Below, piece by piece: positions 52,458-61,295 of a stretch of DNA of 64,000 nt. A program made the translations under genes and the position numbers. This DNA is from Desulfosporosinus sp. I2 (lineage in GTDB: Bacteria; Bacillota; Desulfitobacteriia; Desulfitobacteriales; Desulfitobacteriaceae): positions 34,150 through 98,149 of the forward strand of contig NZ_JYNH01000005.1 of the NCBI RefSeq assembly GCF_000960765.1, in the 5' to 3' direction. Within the stretch, counting starts at the first letter, position 1. Each line of letters starts with the position of its first letter. The notes below the pieces were generated by a model. It did not search any database. It saw nothing but the letters and a program-made list of their open reading frames with translations, and had not been told where the DNA came from.

Positions 52458-52575
52458 AGGTTATTAAGGCCATTGAGGCCATTGAGGCTATTGATGTTAT
52501 TTAGGCCATTAATGCCTTTAGGCTATTGATGTTATTTAGGCCATAAATGCTATTTAGTTTATTAAGCCTATATTA
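52458..52575. repeat. Degenerate 9-base tandem repeat upstream of the LysR gene
   Basis: About 13 units of a 9-base motif (AGGCCATTG, AGGCTATTG, ATGTTATTT and variants) run without a break except for one 8-base unit near 52112-relative position 52112 is not implied; the short unit lies at about 52512-52519. On the minus strand the units next to the gene are in frame with it and would read as Asn-Gly-Leu triplets, but no start codon lies upstream in that frame. Confidence 0.8.
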
Positions 52576-52681
52576 GTATTTTATAGTCAGGCACTTTAGA
52601 ATTCAATGAACTAAACTTTGGTTCACGTTCATTTTTTAATTATCCACCTACAATAGTTCCCTCTGCAATGAAACCATGATC

Positions 52682-54145
52682 TCATTTTCCTCCCGAGGAA
52701 GGTTTATCCTTCGAAGCATCATGGCATTTATGGCAGTCCTCGGAAGACTGTTTATCTGGGTCCTGGCGACATTGACTGTCAATAACTTGTGGAATTAAAT
52801 ATTTTTCCCCATTGGTTTTACGATAATTGAACCATTTACCCTCTTCCTGACGGACATAAGCTAATTCCTCTCCCTTGGCTGTCTTAAGAATGACATCTCC
52901 CATTTTAAGAGGTGGAAAGACTGGATTGATGCGAGCTTCCGCCCAGGCCATATCGGATTTGTCCGTTATCTTCCACTCTATTGGCTTGCTAGCCATAGTC
53001 CCATGACAGTCAAGACATTGGATTTTCAACGCTTTCCATTCAGAGTAGTACATCTCTCCGTCCCCCATGGTCTCCTTGCGGGTATGGCAGTCTATACAGT
53101 CCAAGTTGACTTCGCATTTAGTAAAGACCAATCCTGGGGAATAAACATTCTGCCAGCGTGTCTCGAGACTCTCTTTGTCCGGGGGTGGTGAAGATTTAAC
53201 ACGGTCTAAATCCTGGCGAGGAATAAAATCCATCGTGTCGATCTTATAAGTTCCCTGATTATGACATTGATTACACTGGGTGTAGGGGATTTGCACGGTC
53301 AGACGGTGAGATATTCCATAACCCGTTTTTGACTGGGGTATCGTGACATCCTTTCCCTCATAAGTGTGTTTTGTATTGCTTAGCACATGACAACTCTCAC
53401 ACCCGTTAGCTTGGACTTCTTGCCCCGGTAGTTCTCCCCCGTTCAGGTGGCAAACTGCCAAACAGTTCTGCTGAAATTTCGGTTCTTCAACACGATGGTT
53501 AAAGGGAGTTTGTACATCGGCAGCCGTCTCCCCAGGTTTTAGTAGTACCCGCGGTGGGATGTCCAGTCCATGCATGTACCTGGTCATGGAGAGTTCACCC
53601 CCTTTGCTGGCCATTAAGGCTGTAGTCAGCAAATCCACTTGGTTGTCGGCCTCTTGTCGATTTCCGCTATGGCATTGCCCTACTTCCGAGCTCCCTCCGC
53701 AACTCAAGCGAGCCACCTCTAACTGACCCGGGTGCCCCCCGCCATACATCCCCTCATGAGCAGTCTTCTCCTCCACGGACAAGGCATTCCCTCCATGACA
53801 AACTGTACAACCAATACTATCGCTGGGGTGAGAAGCCGAAATTTCTTCAAGCCCTATATGACACGTAGTGCAACGTTCAAGGCGACCGTTCGATAGGCGT
53901 ATCTCCTGTATAGCTGGCTTCTTTTCCTGCCACTCTTTGATTTCCTGTTCTAATTTCTTTACTTGCTCTTCTCCTTGAACCGTGGACATAGTTCCCTGAA
54001 GTTCTTTAATCTGAGCTTGAAAATACTTTGTTTGCCAATCCTGCCACGGGGAAGAACTAAACGAGTTTATCGCCAGGAAAAACATGATGAGGCAAAAACT
54101 AATCGCTAACCCTAGAAGTATTATTAACCGCAAACGTTTGGTCAT
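52682..54145 (-). CDS. Membrane-anchored multiheme cytochrome c
   Basis: The 487-residue protein has one N-terminal helix (about residues 6-27), a coiled coil at about 40-75 and then heme-binding motifs: CTTCH (92), CTVCH (113), CESCH, CNQCH, CIDCH, CLDCH and CHKCH. Three further possible sites are unusual: CX3CH (CLAVCH), CX8CH (C149/C158) and CX11CH overlapping the last one. It lies outside the membrane and probably receives electrons from the Rieske/cytochrome b complex encoded just upstream (17-base gap). GGTAAAGGAGGAGC precedes the ATG. Confidence 0.87.
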   Translation of the reverse strand: MTKRLRLIILLGLAISFCLIMFFLAINSFSSSPWQDWQTKYFQAQIKELQGTMSTVQGEEQVKKLEQEIKEWQEKKPAIQEIRLSNGRLERCTTCHIGLEEISASHPSDSIGCTVCHGGNALSVEEKTAHEGMYGGGHPGQLEVARLSCGGSSEVGQCHSGNRQEADNQVDLLTTALMASKGGELSMTRYMHGLDIPPRVLLKPGETAADVQTPFNHRVEEPKFQQNCLAVCHLNGGELPGQEVQANGCESCHVLSNTKHTYEGKDVTIPQSKTGYGISHRLTVQIPYTQCNQCHNQGTYKIDTMDFIPRQDLDRVKSSPPPDKESLETRWQNVYSPGLVFTKCEVNLDCIDCHTRKETMGDGEMYYSEWKALKIQCLDCHGTMASKPIEWKITDKSDMAWAEARINPVFPPLKMGDVILKTAKGEELAYVRQEEGKWFNYRKTNGEKYLIPQVIDSQCRQDPDKQSSEDCHKCHDASKDKPSSGGK

Positions 54146-54161
54146 GCTGGAAGCTCCTCCT

Positions 54162-54575
54162 TTACCCCATAAACATATATAAGAAAGTTAATCCTACCCA
54201 AACCAAACTTAGGATCAGGAAAATTATCCAAACCCACATTTTGCCCACTTTTTGCCCCCACCAAGGCAGGGTAAATAGCACTGCCATAGATAGAAGAGGT
54301 AAAACCCACCCACTCAGCCACGCCGGCCACTGTTGTAACAGCCACTGGATTGCCCCAAATACCCATGGGGCTTTGGAGATGCTTACTGCCGCCGCCTTTG
54401 GAGAGCTATCTAAAGGTACTTTTACACTAGCAGTCAATGCCAATAAAAAGCCCAACCAAAGAAAAGTGCCAATGTACTCCCTCACCTGTAGCTCGATCAG
54501 TGGTACTTTTTCCTGGCGTCCGCTCTGCTCAACTTCTGCTGGCGCTTGAGTCCTTTCACCTTCTAGTAGGTCCAT
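54162..54575 (-). CDS. Cytochrome b C-terminal subunit (subunit IV / PetD-like)
   Basis: The 137-residue protein has three hydrophobic helices. APWVFGAIQWLLQQWPAWLSG and VLPLLSMAVLFTLPWW resemble the quinol-site loop and following helices of subunit IV in b6-type complexes, with PWVF in place of the usual PEWY motif. Together with the cytochrome b6-like gene upstream it would form a split cytochrome b. It lacks heme ligands, as subunit IV does. GGTGAG precedes the ATG. Confidence 0.72.
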   Translation of the reverse strand: MDLLEGERTQAPAEVEQSGRQEKVPLIELQVREYIGTFLWLGFLLALTASVKVPLDSSPKAAAVSISKAPWVFGAIQWLLQQWPAWLSGWVLPLLSMAVLFTLPWWGQKVGKMWVWIIFLILSLVWVGLTFLYMFMG

Positions 54576-54648
54576 CTATTCTCACCTCACGTCCAGAGCA
54601 CGTTCGTTTTATCCTAATCATGTTCCCTCATCTCATACAGAGTGCCCC

Positions 54649-55275
54649 TTACAAAGGCCGCACTCCGCCGCCTCGCCGGATCCTCCAAAAATGAAACAAC
54701 TGCAAAAAACCAACTGCACCTGCCAAAATAAAAGCGTGCCAGACAAACATATTTAAGGTACTGCCATTGAGGGGTGATGGTTGCCCAAAAAAAACGGTTG
54801 CCAGAGCCTGTCCCCCTGGTAACGATGTGAACAGAGCTTGTCCAACGGTTGCCGCGGCCCCGCTTTCTTGCCCCCCCCGGAGCAGGTAACCAGAATAATC
54901 TAAGATCACTGTCAAGCCAAAAAGCACTACCCCCGTAATCCAATTAAGCTCGCGCAAAGGGCGGTAAGCCCTCGACCATACCACTCGTACCATATGCATA
55001 AAAACACTGATCACCATCATCTGGCCTGCCCAGAAATGCAGGGATCGGACGAATCCCCCGTAAGGCAGAACGGAATTTAGTTCACTCAGAGAAGCAAAAG
55101 CCCTATCTCCGGGCTGGTAATAGAACAAGAGTAACACACCAGTTATAGTCAATACTATAAAGGCCAAAAAAGAAAATCCACCCAAACAGAATGTGGCTCT
55201 CAACCGTAGAGCACCCGTCCTTATTTGACGGGGGCGAATATGTCCCATAAAGGAATTGTTCCCTTGCTTACCCAT
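54649..55275 (-). CDS. Cytochrome b6-like subunit
   Basis: The 208-residue protein has four helices with two histidine pairs that can bind two b hemes: SLHFWAGQMM...FMHMVRVV and MFVWHAFILA...QLFHFWRI. This is the N-terminal half of cytochrome b (PetB/QcrB). It oxidises menaquinol at the outer side of the membrane and passes electrons to the Rieske protein. GGGAGAATTAG precedes the ATG. It lies between the Rieske gene and the subunit IV gene, and all are in one operon. Confidence 0.88.
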   Translation of the reverse strand: MGKQGNNSFMGHIRPRQIRTGALRLRATFCLGGFSFLAFIVLTITGVLLLFYYQPGDRAFASLSELNSVLPYGGFVRSLHFWAGQMMVISVFMHMVRVVWSRAYRPLRELNWITGVVLFGLTVILDYSGYLLRGGQESGAAATVGQALFTSLPGGQALATVFFGQPSPLNGSTLNMFVWHAFILAGAVGFLQLFHFWRIRRGGGVRPL

Positions 55276-55342
55276 CTAATTCTCCCTATCCAGCTTAATC
55301 AGAATTGCCTTCCCTGCTGCCTTTGCCTACCCATCTCTCGTC

Positions 55343-55771
55343 CTATACTGCTGGCTGGTGCAGATAAAGAAAACCGTCTTTCTCCTTCACTTCCGCCCGC
55401 ACCAAGGGACTCACCGCGGGACCTTGTACAGGCTGCCCATCCCTGTTGAAGCGGCTGCCGTGGCAGGGACAAAGCCACAGATCCTGTTCAGGGTCATAGC
55501 TCACCTCACACCCCAAATGAGTGCAGCTGGCCCACATCGCCTCCACCCCATCGTTTCCTTGCCGCAACCAAAAGCGGGTTTGACCTAATCGTTGCCAATG
55601 AATCTTCAATGGCATCTCACTACTGGCAATACGGGCCACAGCCAGTTGGTTTTCTTTCGCTCTTAAATAGTGACTGACAGGGTAAAGACAACCTATACCT
55701 AGCACTAACAGAGTCTTTCTCCCCAGACTTAATACCTGCCGCCTGCTATAGAGTGTCTGATCAAATGTCAA
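55343..55771 (-). CDS. Rieske iron-sulfur protein
   Basis: The protein of about 142 residues has the Rieske motifs CTHLGCE and CPCHGSRF, which bind the [2Fe-2S] cluster with two Cys and two His. A twin-arginine-like N-terminus (SRRQVLSLGRKTLL) leads into a membrane anchor, so it is exported folded. It takes electrons from menaquinol in the bc-type complex. The start is ambiguous: TTG 55771 has AGAGGGTGG at proper spacing, GTG 55780 lies within that site. It is the first gene of the operon. Confidence 0.88.
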   Translation of the reverse strand: MTFDQTLYSRRQVLSLGRKTLLVLGIGCLYPVSHYLRAKENQLAVARIASSEMPLKIHWQRLGQTRFWLRQGNDGVEAMWASCTHLGCEVSYDPEQDLWLCPCHGSRFNRDGQPVQGPAVSPLVRAEVKEKDGFLYLHQPAV

Positions 55772-55848
55772 CAAATCCACCCTCTTTTAACGATGATTGT
55801 AAACTTTCGCACTCTAAAACATTATACATGGATTTACGCCATTGATGT

Positions 55849-55875
55849 TAAAAGAAAACGAGCTCTAAGCCCGTT
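55849..55875 (-). terminator. Terminator of the molybdoenzyme operon
   Basis: On the minus strand AACGGGCT and AGCTCGTT form an 8-base stem (one G-U) with a 3-base loop, followed by TTCTTTT. It lies about 45 bases past the NrfD stop codon and separates this operon from the Rieske operon. Confidence 0.75.
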
Positions 55876-55919
55876 TAAGTGAGAATGGAATATAAACTTT
55901 AATTTTAACCAAAACAAGA

Positions 55920-56837
55920 TTATTTAAATAACTGTCCAGTATACACAACGAAATATCGCAAACAAAATCCCCCAATGACTACCATCCCGCAAACAGGTAA
56001 AATAACATTTTTGTGCTTTGCAAGGCTATAGATTGATAAAAGCAATGGACTCATCAATCCTAGAATAACGACACCTAACCAGAACAAGACAGCCATACTT
56101 CCGGTAAAGAATACAGGTTTGACGGATAGATAAAGAATGAAGATTAAAATAATCTCGAGGATAATTAAGACGATATCAATTTTTTTATAGGTTGTTAGAT
56201 CCCCGCAGTTCAAGGCTCCAATCAAGGTTGCTGCTAAACCAGTCGAAATAGCAGACACTAAAAATAGAATCGGTAAGAATGGAATCCCCTCAATACCCAT
56301 AAACGGTGTGTGCCAGAAGTTATTAGTTGTCACAGCGGATAATAAGAAACCAGTGTAGGTCGCAGTCCCTATAGAAAATAGAACTCCCAAGCCAGCCACT
56401 GGTTTTCGAAATGCTTGAAGGCCCTGGCCTACCGAAGTAGCGGCTACTTCTGTATTCGCAGAAGTAATCTTAATCTGTTTTTGCGCAGCAGCGTTTAACC
56501 ATACAAGAACCCCATAAACAACTGACAAGGCTGTGAAACCCGAAACGATAAAGACGCCGATTGACATGACAGATCCCATATTTACATTAAGAAGAAGTTT
56601 CCAAAAACTTAACGGACGACCTAAATCAACAACTAATAACCCTAAGCCGACGATAATAGAAACGATCGCAATATAGGCCCCTGACTGAATTACCTTTGGA
56701 TACTGCTTTTTGCTGAAGAGATCCGTCATTGAAGCAGTTAGGAATGCTCCGCCAGCAATTCCCGCTAGGAATAAATAAAAAGCTATGGCTCCACCCCAAG
56801 CAACTTCATCGACACTAACACCCCAAATAACATCCAC
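55920..56837 (-). CDS. NrfD/PsrC family membrane subunit
   Basis: The 305-residue protein has about nine helices and the NrfD/PsrC start WGGAIAFYLFLAGIAGGAFL. It anchors the molybdoenzyme and iron-sulfur subunits and exchanges electrons with menaquinol. The gene follows the iron-sulfur subunit by 1 base and starts at GTG 56837. It is the last gene of the operon. Relatives occur in polysulfide, thiosulfate and tetrathionate reductases. Confidence 0.88.
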   Translation of the reverse strand: MDVIWGVSVDEVAWGGAIAFYLFLAGIAGGAFLTASMTDLFSKKQYPKVIQSGAYIAIVSIIVGLGLLVVDLGRPLSFWKLLLNVNMGSVMSIGVFIVSGFTALSVVYGVLVWLNAAAQKQIKITSANTEVAATSVGQGLQAFRKPVAGLGVLFSIGTATYTGFLLSAVTTNNFWHTPFMGIEGIPFLPILFLVSAISTGLAATLIGALNCGDLTTYKKIDIVLIILEIILIFILYLSVKPVFFTGSMAVLFWLGVVILGLMSPLLLSIYSLAKHKNVILPVCGMVVIGGFCLRYFVVYTGQLFK

Positions 56838-56838
56838 G

Positions 56839-57408
56839 TTACTTCACCACCCCTTCATAAATGTAATAAACATTAGGGTGAGTACCTAGCTCAGGTTTGC
56901 GAACTTCTCCTTTATGCTTTGCCAAGAACTGAGAGGCTTCACTAAGTGGATCATTAAGGTCGCCAAACATTAAAGCACCACCAACACAGGTCGAAACACA
57001 AGCGGGTTTTTCCCCATTAGAAACCTTTAATTCATAACAGAAGGTGCATTTGTCTGCCGCACCCGTTTCTTTGTTAAGAAAACGCGCATCATAGGGGCAG
57101 GCAGTCATACAATACTTGCAACCAACACACTTATCAACATCGATTAAGACAACTCCGTCTTCATTGTAGTAAGAAGCTTTTGTCGGACAAACGCTTACAC
57201 AGGGTGCCTTTTGGCACATTTGACAAGCTTCCTTTACAAAATATTGTGAAACATTAGGGTAGGTACCCTTCAGCCCATTTGCGGGAGTCTTCGTTCTAAA
57301 CTGTCCTTCCGGTACATTATTTTGGAACTTACAAGCGACTGTACACGCCTGACAGCCAATACATTTCGCCAGGTTAATAATCATGGAATACTTTTTAGCC
57401 AACAACAT
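56839..57408 (-). CDS. Four-cluster iron-sulfur electron transfer subunit (PsrB/DmsB-like)
   Basis: The 189-residue protein has four cysteine groups for four [4Fe-4S] clusters: CIGCQACTVAC, CQMCQKAPCVSVC, CVGCKYCMTAC and CTFCYELKVS...CVSTC. It carries electrons between the NrfD subunit and the molybdenum site. ATG 57408 overlaps the end of the chaperone gene by 14 bases and follows GAGGG; an in-frame start further upstream (57456) is unlikely. TTG codons just inside are also possible starts. Confidence 0.9.
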   Translation of the reverse strand: MLLAKKYSMIINLAKCIGCQACTVACKFQNNVPEGQFRTKTPANGLKGTYPNVSQYFVKEACQMCQKAPCVSVCPTKASYYNEDGVVLIDVDKCVGCKYCMTACPYDARFLNKETGAADKCTFCYELKVSNGEKPACVSTCVGGALMFGDLNDPLSEASQFLAKHKGEVRKPELGTHPNVYYIYEGVVK

Positions 57409-57976
57409 CACCCTCTTTCTGTGAATTAAACTGTTTGACTTCCAGAATTGCGGCAACCTCAGAGTAAACCGGACGATTAGAATTCTTAATCCTAAGTAAA
57501 ATACTATTTAAAAAAGGAGTTAAATGCTTTTTCTGAAACTCCATTAATGAGTCAGTCTGTCCATTTCGGGCTAGCAACGCACAGAACTCTAATTCAGCGG
57601 CTAAATGGTCAGGAAGTTCTCCACTTTTTTCCCCCATACAATACCCACAATTTGCATAAAATTGTTGAACATTAAACGCTTCTTTACCTAACACTAAACC
57701 TTCCTCACCGCAATAAACTGAGGCATAAGGAGAGGCTTCAACTGCACCTGTTTCGAAAAGTGGAATATAGTGTTCCCATAAGGCATTAAGCCGCTGTTCC
57801 CCTGCTGGAAATTGACGACAAAAAGTTGTCAATTTCTGAACCGAGTCGTCAATTTCTGGAATTACTTCAGACCAGAGATCAATAAACTCTTCTAAATGAT
57901 CCGCAACATCTGGGTTAGGTCGGTGGAAAACTGCTGCAAATGACAAGTATAGTTCTGCAATCATGCTGTTGTCCAT
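57395..57976 (-). CDS. TorD/DmsD family molybdoenzyme chaperone
   Basis: The 193-residue, mostly helical protein has the TorD-type hallmarks: SFAAVFHRPNPDVADHLEEF at the start, YIPLFETGAVEASPYASVY and a C-terminal FLNSILLRIKN. Such chaperones bind the twin-arginine signal of the partner molybdoenzyme and help cofactor loading before export. Its start overlaps the stop of the large-subunit gene (TAATG), so the two are coupled. Confidence 0.87.
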   Translation of the reverse strand: MDNSMIAELYLSFAAVFHRPNPDVADHLEEFIDLWSEVIPEIDDSVQKLTTFCRQFPAGEQRLNALWEHYIPLFETGAVEASPYASVYCGEEGLVLGKEAFNVQQFYANCGYCMGEKSGELPDHLAAELEFCALLARNGQTDSLMEFQKKHLTPFLNSILLRIKNSNRPVYSEVAAILEVKQFNSQKEGDVVG

Positions 57977-60222
57977 TAGGCTTTTCGAACCGTTACAAAC
58001 GTAGTCGAGGTCACGGCGTTGCCAACTTCCCCAATTTCATGGGGAATTAAGTAATTATCATGAATGCCCTTACCAAAAGCTCTTTTAAGTTCCGGTGAAA
58101 TTCGTCCAAACCCGTGATAACAGAAAACAGAATCTGGCCGAATTCCTTCAGTCATTTTCAATTTGCCTTTTTGCTCATAGGTTCCTGAAGAAATAACGAC
58201 CTCATCTCCATCGTTTAAGCCGAGTTTTCTACAGCTCACTGTATTCATCCACAAAGTATTGGTCGGCATTAACTCGTTCAGTATCGGGACATTTGCCGTT
58301 CCGGCGTTCGTGTGTACAGCTACTTTACCTTGGACAAACCGAAACTTGCCCTCTTCTGGTTGCGGGTGACTAACATATTTCGGGACACCTTGTTTTGTTG
58401 CTTCTTCTACCTCTTCTGAGAAGATTTCAATCTTTTTACTTTGGTTTGACAAAACGCTATCCAAGGATGCTTTGGAGTCATTAGCTCGAACATAAAAGGC
58501 ATTCATCCCTGGGGGAGTCCAAACCCCCAGTTCCTTTATTTGAGCTAAGGTTAAACCAGTTGGGGCTATTTGTTGAGTTATATAATCTTCCATATCCTTG
58601 AATTTAAAATAATCGCCCAAACCCATCTTTTCCCCAAGTTCTTTATAAATCTGCCAGTACGGTTTTGTATCTGGATAAACAAGCGGTACAGCAGGCTGTC
58701 TTATCACATATTTAGGGGTTAATCCAGACATATCAAAAATCGGTTCATAACGTTCTAAATAGGTGCATTCCGGTAAAACTACATCCGAAAAATAGGCAGT
58801 GTCCGTCATATAGACATCACAAGTTACCAAAAGATCAAGTTTTTTGAAAGCCTCTACCATCCTCATACTTCCAGTCAGTGAAATATAGGGATTAAATCGA
58901 TGCACAAGCCATGCTCTGATAGGGTATGGCTCTTCAGTTAAGATGCTCTCTGCAATTTTTCCGACGGCCCCATCATACGCAGGAATGATTTGACCTGGTG
59001 TGCCTTTAACGCCTGTCCCATCAATCCGGCCCTTGGATGCCTTGGGGAAACTAGGTTGGGCTACACTCCCTAACCCTTTAGCGTAAGCGGCTTGATCCGA
59101 AAAACTTTTTAAGAAATTAGCCGGTTTGGTTGTATAATATCCCCCCGGAACTTCTAAGTTTCCAATCATCATATTTACTATCAGAATCGCACGACGTAGT
59201 TGATAGTCATTGGGTGTATAAGCTGTTCGCCAACCAAAGTCTAAAATAGCTTTAGGCTTTGCAGCGGCAAATTCTCTAGTTATCTGAATAATTTTTTCTT
59301 TGGAAATTCCAGTCTCTTTCTCTGCCCACTCCGGAGTTTTATCCTTAACCTCTTCGGCCCATTTATCAAAGCCCTCCGTATATTGGGAGATAAAGGCTTG
59401 ATCATAGAGATTTTCCCGAATCATGATATTGGCCATAGCCATGACAAAGGCCAAATCAGTGGCGCCTTTAATAGGAAGCCATTCTCCTTTTGAAGCAGTA
59501 ACACTAAAACGCGGATCGAGGACTACAAGCTTAGCCCCATTGCTTAGCGCCTTGGAAACTGCTCTTGCCTGAGCAACATGAATTCCTTCAAACCAGTTTC
59601 GACCAATAGAGATAAGATACTTGGTATTGGCATAATCTGCTGCGATCGCTTCATTTCCAAAGGTAGTCTCTAAGGCTACGGAACGAGTCATCGGACAGGT
59701 TGCCTCATGGGAAAATACATTAGGGGAGCCCAACGCTTTACCAATCGACCGAAAAAACCAATCATGGGGTCCTTTACGACTAGCCAGGGCGATAGCTTCC
59801 CCGCCGTATTGATCCTTGACGTTATATAATTTATCGGCTATATAAGTGTATGCTTCGTCCCAACTAACTTCTTTGAATTTGCCTTCCCCTCGTTCACCAG
59901 TACGAATCATCGGTTTCTTAATTCGTTGAGGGTCATATAGCAATGACGGACCTGCATTTCCTCTCGCACAGATTACGCCACCAAAAGCTGCATCATTGGG
60001 ATGACCCTCAATCTTGCAGACCTTTCCGTCTTTGACTTTAACGGCAATTGGGCACTGGTTTCTACACATTTCACATGAAGAAAAGACAGTTGTTTCAAGA
60101 TCTTGACTAGCTGCTTCAGCTTTGTTCGAGTCCAAGTTATTAAAGGTTCCGAAACCACCCACGAGCGCCACGGTTCCGCCTGTTCCATAAAGTATACCCT
60201 TTAAGAAATTTCTCCGTTTCAT
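57976..60222 (-). CDS. Molybdopterin oxidoreductase, PsrA/PhsA-like (polysulfide or thiosulfate reductase)
   Basis: The 748-residue protein has a twin-arginine signal (MKRRNFLKGIL), an N-terminal [4Fe-4S] motif CEMCRNQCP...CARG, and the molybdenum ligand cysteine in SHEATCPMTRS, as in PsrA and PhsA. The later HRFNPYISLTGS and VLPECTYLERYEP fit the family. It acts outside the membrane, reducing a sulfur oxyanion or polysulfide, though a different oxyanion cannot be excluded. ATG 60222 follows GGAGGGG; an ATG at 60240 is less likely. It leads the operon with TorD, PsrB and PsrC. Confidence 0.88.
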   Translation of the reverse strand: MKRRNFLKGILYGTGGTVALVGGFGTFNNLDSNKAEAASQDLETTVFSSCEMCRNQCPIAVKVKDGKVCKIEGHPNDAAFGGVICARGNAGPSLLYDPQRIKKPMIRTGERGEGKFKEVSWDEAYTYIADKLYNVKDQYGGEAIALASRKGPHDWFFRSIGKALGSPNVFSHEATCPMTRSVALETTFGNEAIAADYANTKYLISIGRNWFEGIHVAQARAVSKALSNGAKLVVLDPRFSVTASKGEWLPIKGATDLAFVMAMANIMIRENLYDQAFISQYTEGFDKWAEEVKDKTPEWAEKETGISKEKIIQITREFAAAKPKAILDFGWRTAYTPNDYQLRRAILIVNMMIGNLEVPGGYYTTKPANFLKSFSDQAAYAKGLGSVAQPSFPKASKGRIDGTGVKGTPGQIIPAYDGAVGKIAESILTEEPYPIRAWLVHRFNPYISLTGSMRMVEAFKKLDLLVTCDVYMTDTAYFSDVVLPECTYLERYEPIFDMSGLTPKYVIRQPAVPLVYPDTKPYWQIYKELGEKMGLGDYFKFKDMEDYITQQIAPTGLTLAQIKELGVWTPPGMNAFYVRANDSKASLDSVLSNQSKKIEIFSEEVEEATKQGVPKYVSHPQPEEGKFRFVQGKVAVHTNAGTANVPILNELMPTNTLWMNTVSCRKLGLNDGDEVVISSGTYEQKGKLKMTEGIRPDSVFCYHGFGRISPELKRAFGKGIHDNYLIPHEIGEVGNAVTSTTFVTVRKA

Positions 60223-60281
60223 CTTTTCCCCTCCATTCATTAAGAAAGTTGTACTTTAATATTTCATTAACCACAATTGTT

Positions 60282-60899
60282 CTAACAGCCGCCTACCATC
60301 TCCTGGACTTCGGGCTTAGGCGCTTCCGTATCACCACTATTTTTTGTTTCGCTATTATTAGTGTCAGCGCTGCTGTTGCTACCTGCTGAGCTGACGATTC
60401 CTCTCCACTGCAACATGCCCCCGGTTAAAACTTTTACTTTGTTTTGGTCATAACCCTTCTCTACCAGAACATGCCAGGCTGACTCTGCACGGGTACCATT
60501 AAGATCGATTAGGACGATATCTTTGTCCTTACTAATCCGGGCAAGATTTTTCTCAAGATCACCCAAAGGTCTGTTAAGTGCCATCTTGATATGCCCCGTG
60601 GCAAATTCTCTGGCTTCTCTTACGTCAATTAACTGCAACCCTTTATCATCCACCAGGGCCGCTTCCAAATCAGTGACCGATAAATTGGCAGTTGCCGGTA
60701 CCCTGTCGGCAGAGACGCCTTGGAGAGGTTTAGCATTCTGGTTAACCTCAGCCTTCGACGGGTCTTGAGCCTTGTCAACCGTGCCCACCGTTGACGCGCT
60801 ATTGCCACAGCCCACTAAAAAAGTCATGCCAAAACCTAATAACAATAGATAGATAACAGTCAAACTCATGGCTCGCATTGACATCGACTTAGTTTTCAA
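60282..60899 (-). CDS. Rhodanese-like lipoprotein with degenerate active site
   Basis: The 205-residue protein has a lipobox (TFLVGCGNS) and one rhodanese domain at about 75-160 (LQLIDVREAREFATGHIKMALNRPLG). The active-site loop reads IDLNGTRAES where a Cys-based loop (CxxGxRS) is expected, with Asp at the cysteine position, so sulfur transfer by this site is unlikely. The protein ends in MVGGC, a terminal cysteine. Start TTG 60899 follows GAGGAGGG. The gene is upstream of the molybdoenzyme in the same direction and may share its transcript. Confidence 0.8.
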   Translation of the reverse strand: MKTKSMSMRAMSLTVIYLLLLGFGMTFLVGCGNSASTVGTVDKAQDPSKAEVNQNAKPLQGVSADRVPATANLSVTDLEAALVDDKGLQLIDVREAREFATGHIKMALNRPLGDLEKNLARISKDKDIVLIDLNGTRAESAWHVLVEKGYDQNKVKVLTGGMLQWRGIVSSAGSNSSADTNNSETKNSGDTEAPKPEVQEMVGGC

Positions 60900-61038
60900 A
60901 TTTCTCGCCCTCCTCTTAAATAAATAATTCACAAGTCTGATTACGATGATTTCTTCAATTATCGCCTAAAACTATATATTCACTATTCTCTAAACAGAAC
61001 ATTTTTCCTGCCGTTAAAATTTAATGTTCATATTCTTT

Positions 61039-61074
61039 AATGTTATAAGCATATAACTAAATGTTATAAGCATA
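61039..61074. promoter_or_regulatory. Pair of 15-base direct repeats, candidate regulator sites
   Basis: AATGTTATAAGCATA occurs at 61039-61053 and 61060-61074, exactly 21 bases apart, or two turns of the helix. This phasing puts both copies on one face of the DNA, as for a dimeric activator. A partial copy (AATGTTCATA) lies at 61023. Confidence 0.6.
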
Positions 61075-61226
61075 GTTATGTTTTAATAAAATTTATTTAT
61101 GATGAATGGAAATAAAATTACCTTATTTATTAATTTTATAGGTGCATAACAAATATTTATACGATTAACTCAGTTGTGATAGAGGGGTTTTTCACATGCT
61201 TGTAGAATATTTATGTTAAATAACAT

Positions 61227-61267
61227 ATTCCAATTTAAGTTAGAATATAATCTAAATAATTTGGAAT
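61227..61267. promoter_or_regulatory. Nested palindrome upstream of the double-rhodanese gene
   Basis: The outer arms ATTCCAA and TTGGAAT enclose TTAGA and TCTAA with a central ATATAA. It lies about 30 bases before the start codon, overlapping the likely promoter, so it may be an operator. Confidence 0.5.
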
Positions 61268-61295
61268 ATAATTTAAAGTTGAGAGGATGTTTTAA

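Larger units (their letters stand above)
60933..61295. other. Divergent control region between the two rhodanese genes
   Basis: This AT-rich region of 360 bases has no gene. It holds two 15-base direct repeats and a nested palindrome, listed separately, and must contain the promoters for the molybdoenzyme operon leftwards and the double-rhodanese gene rightwards. Confidence 0.6.
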
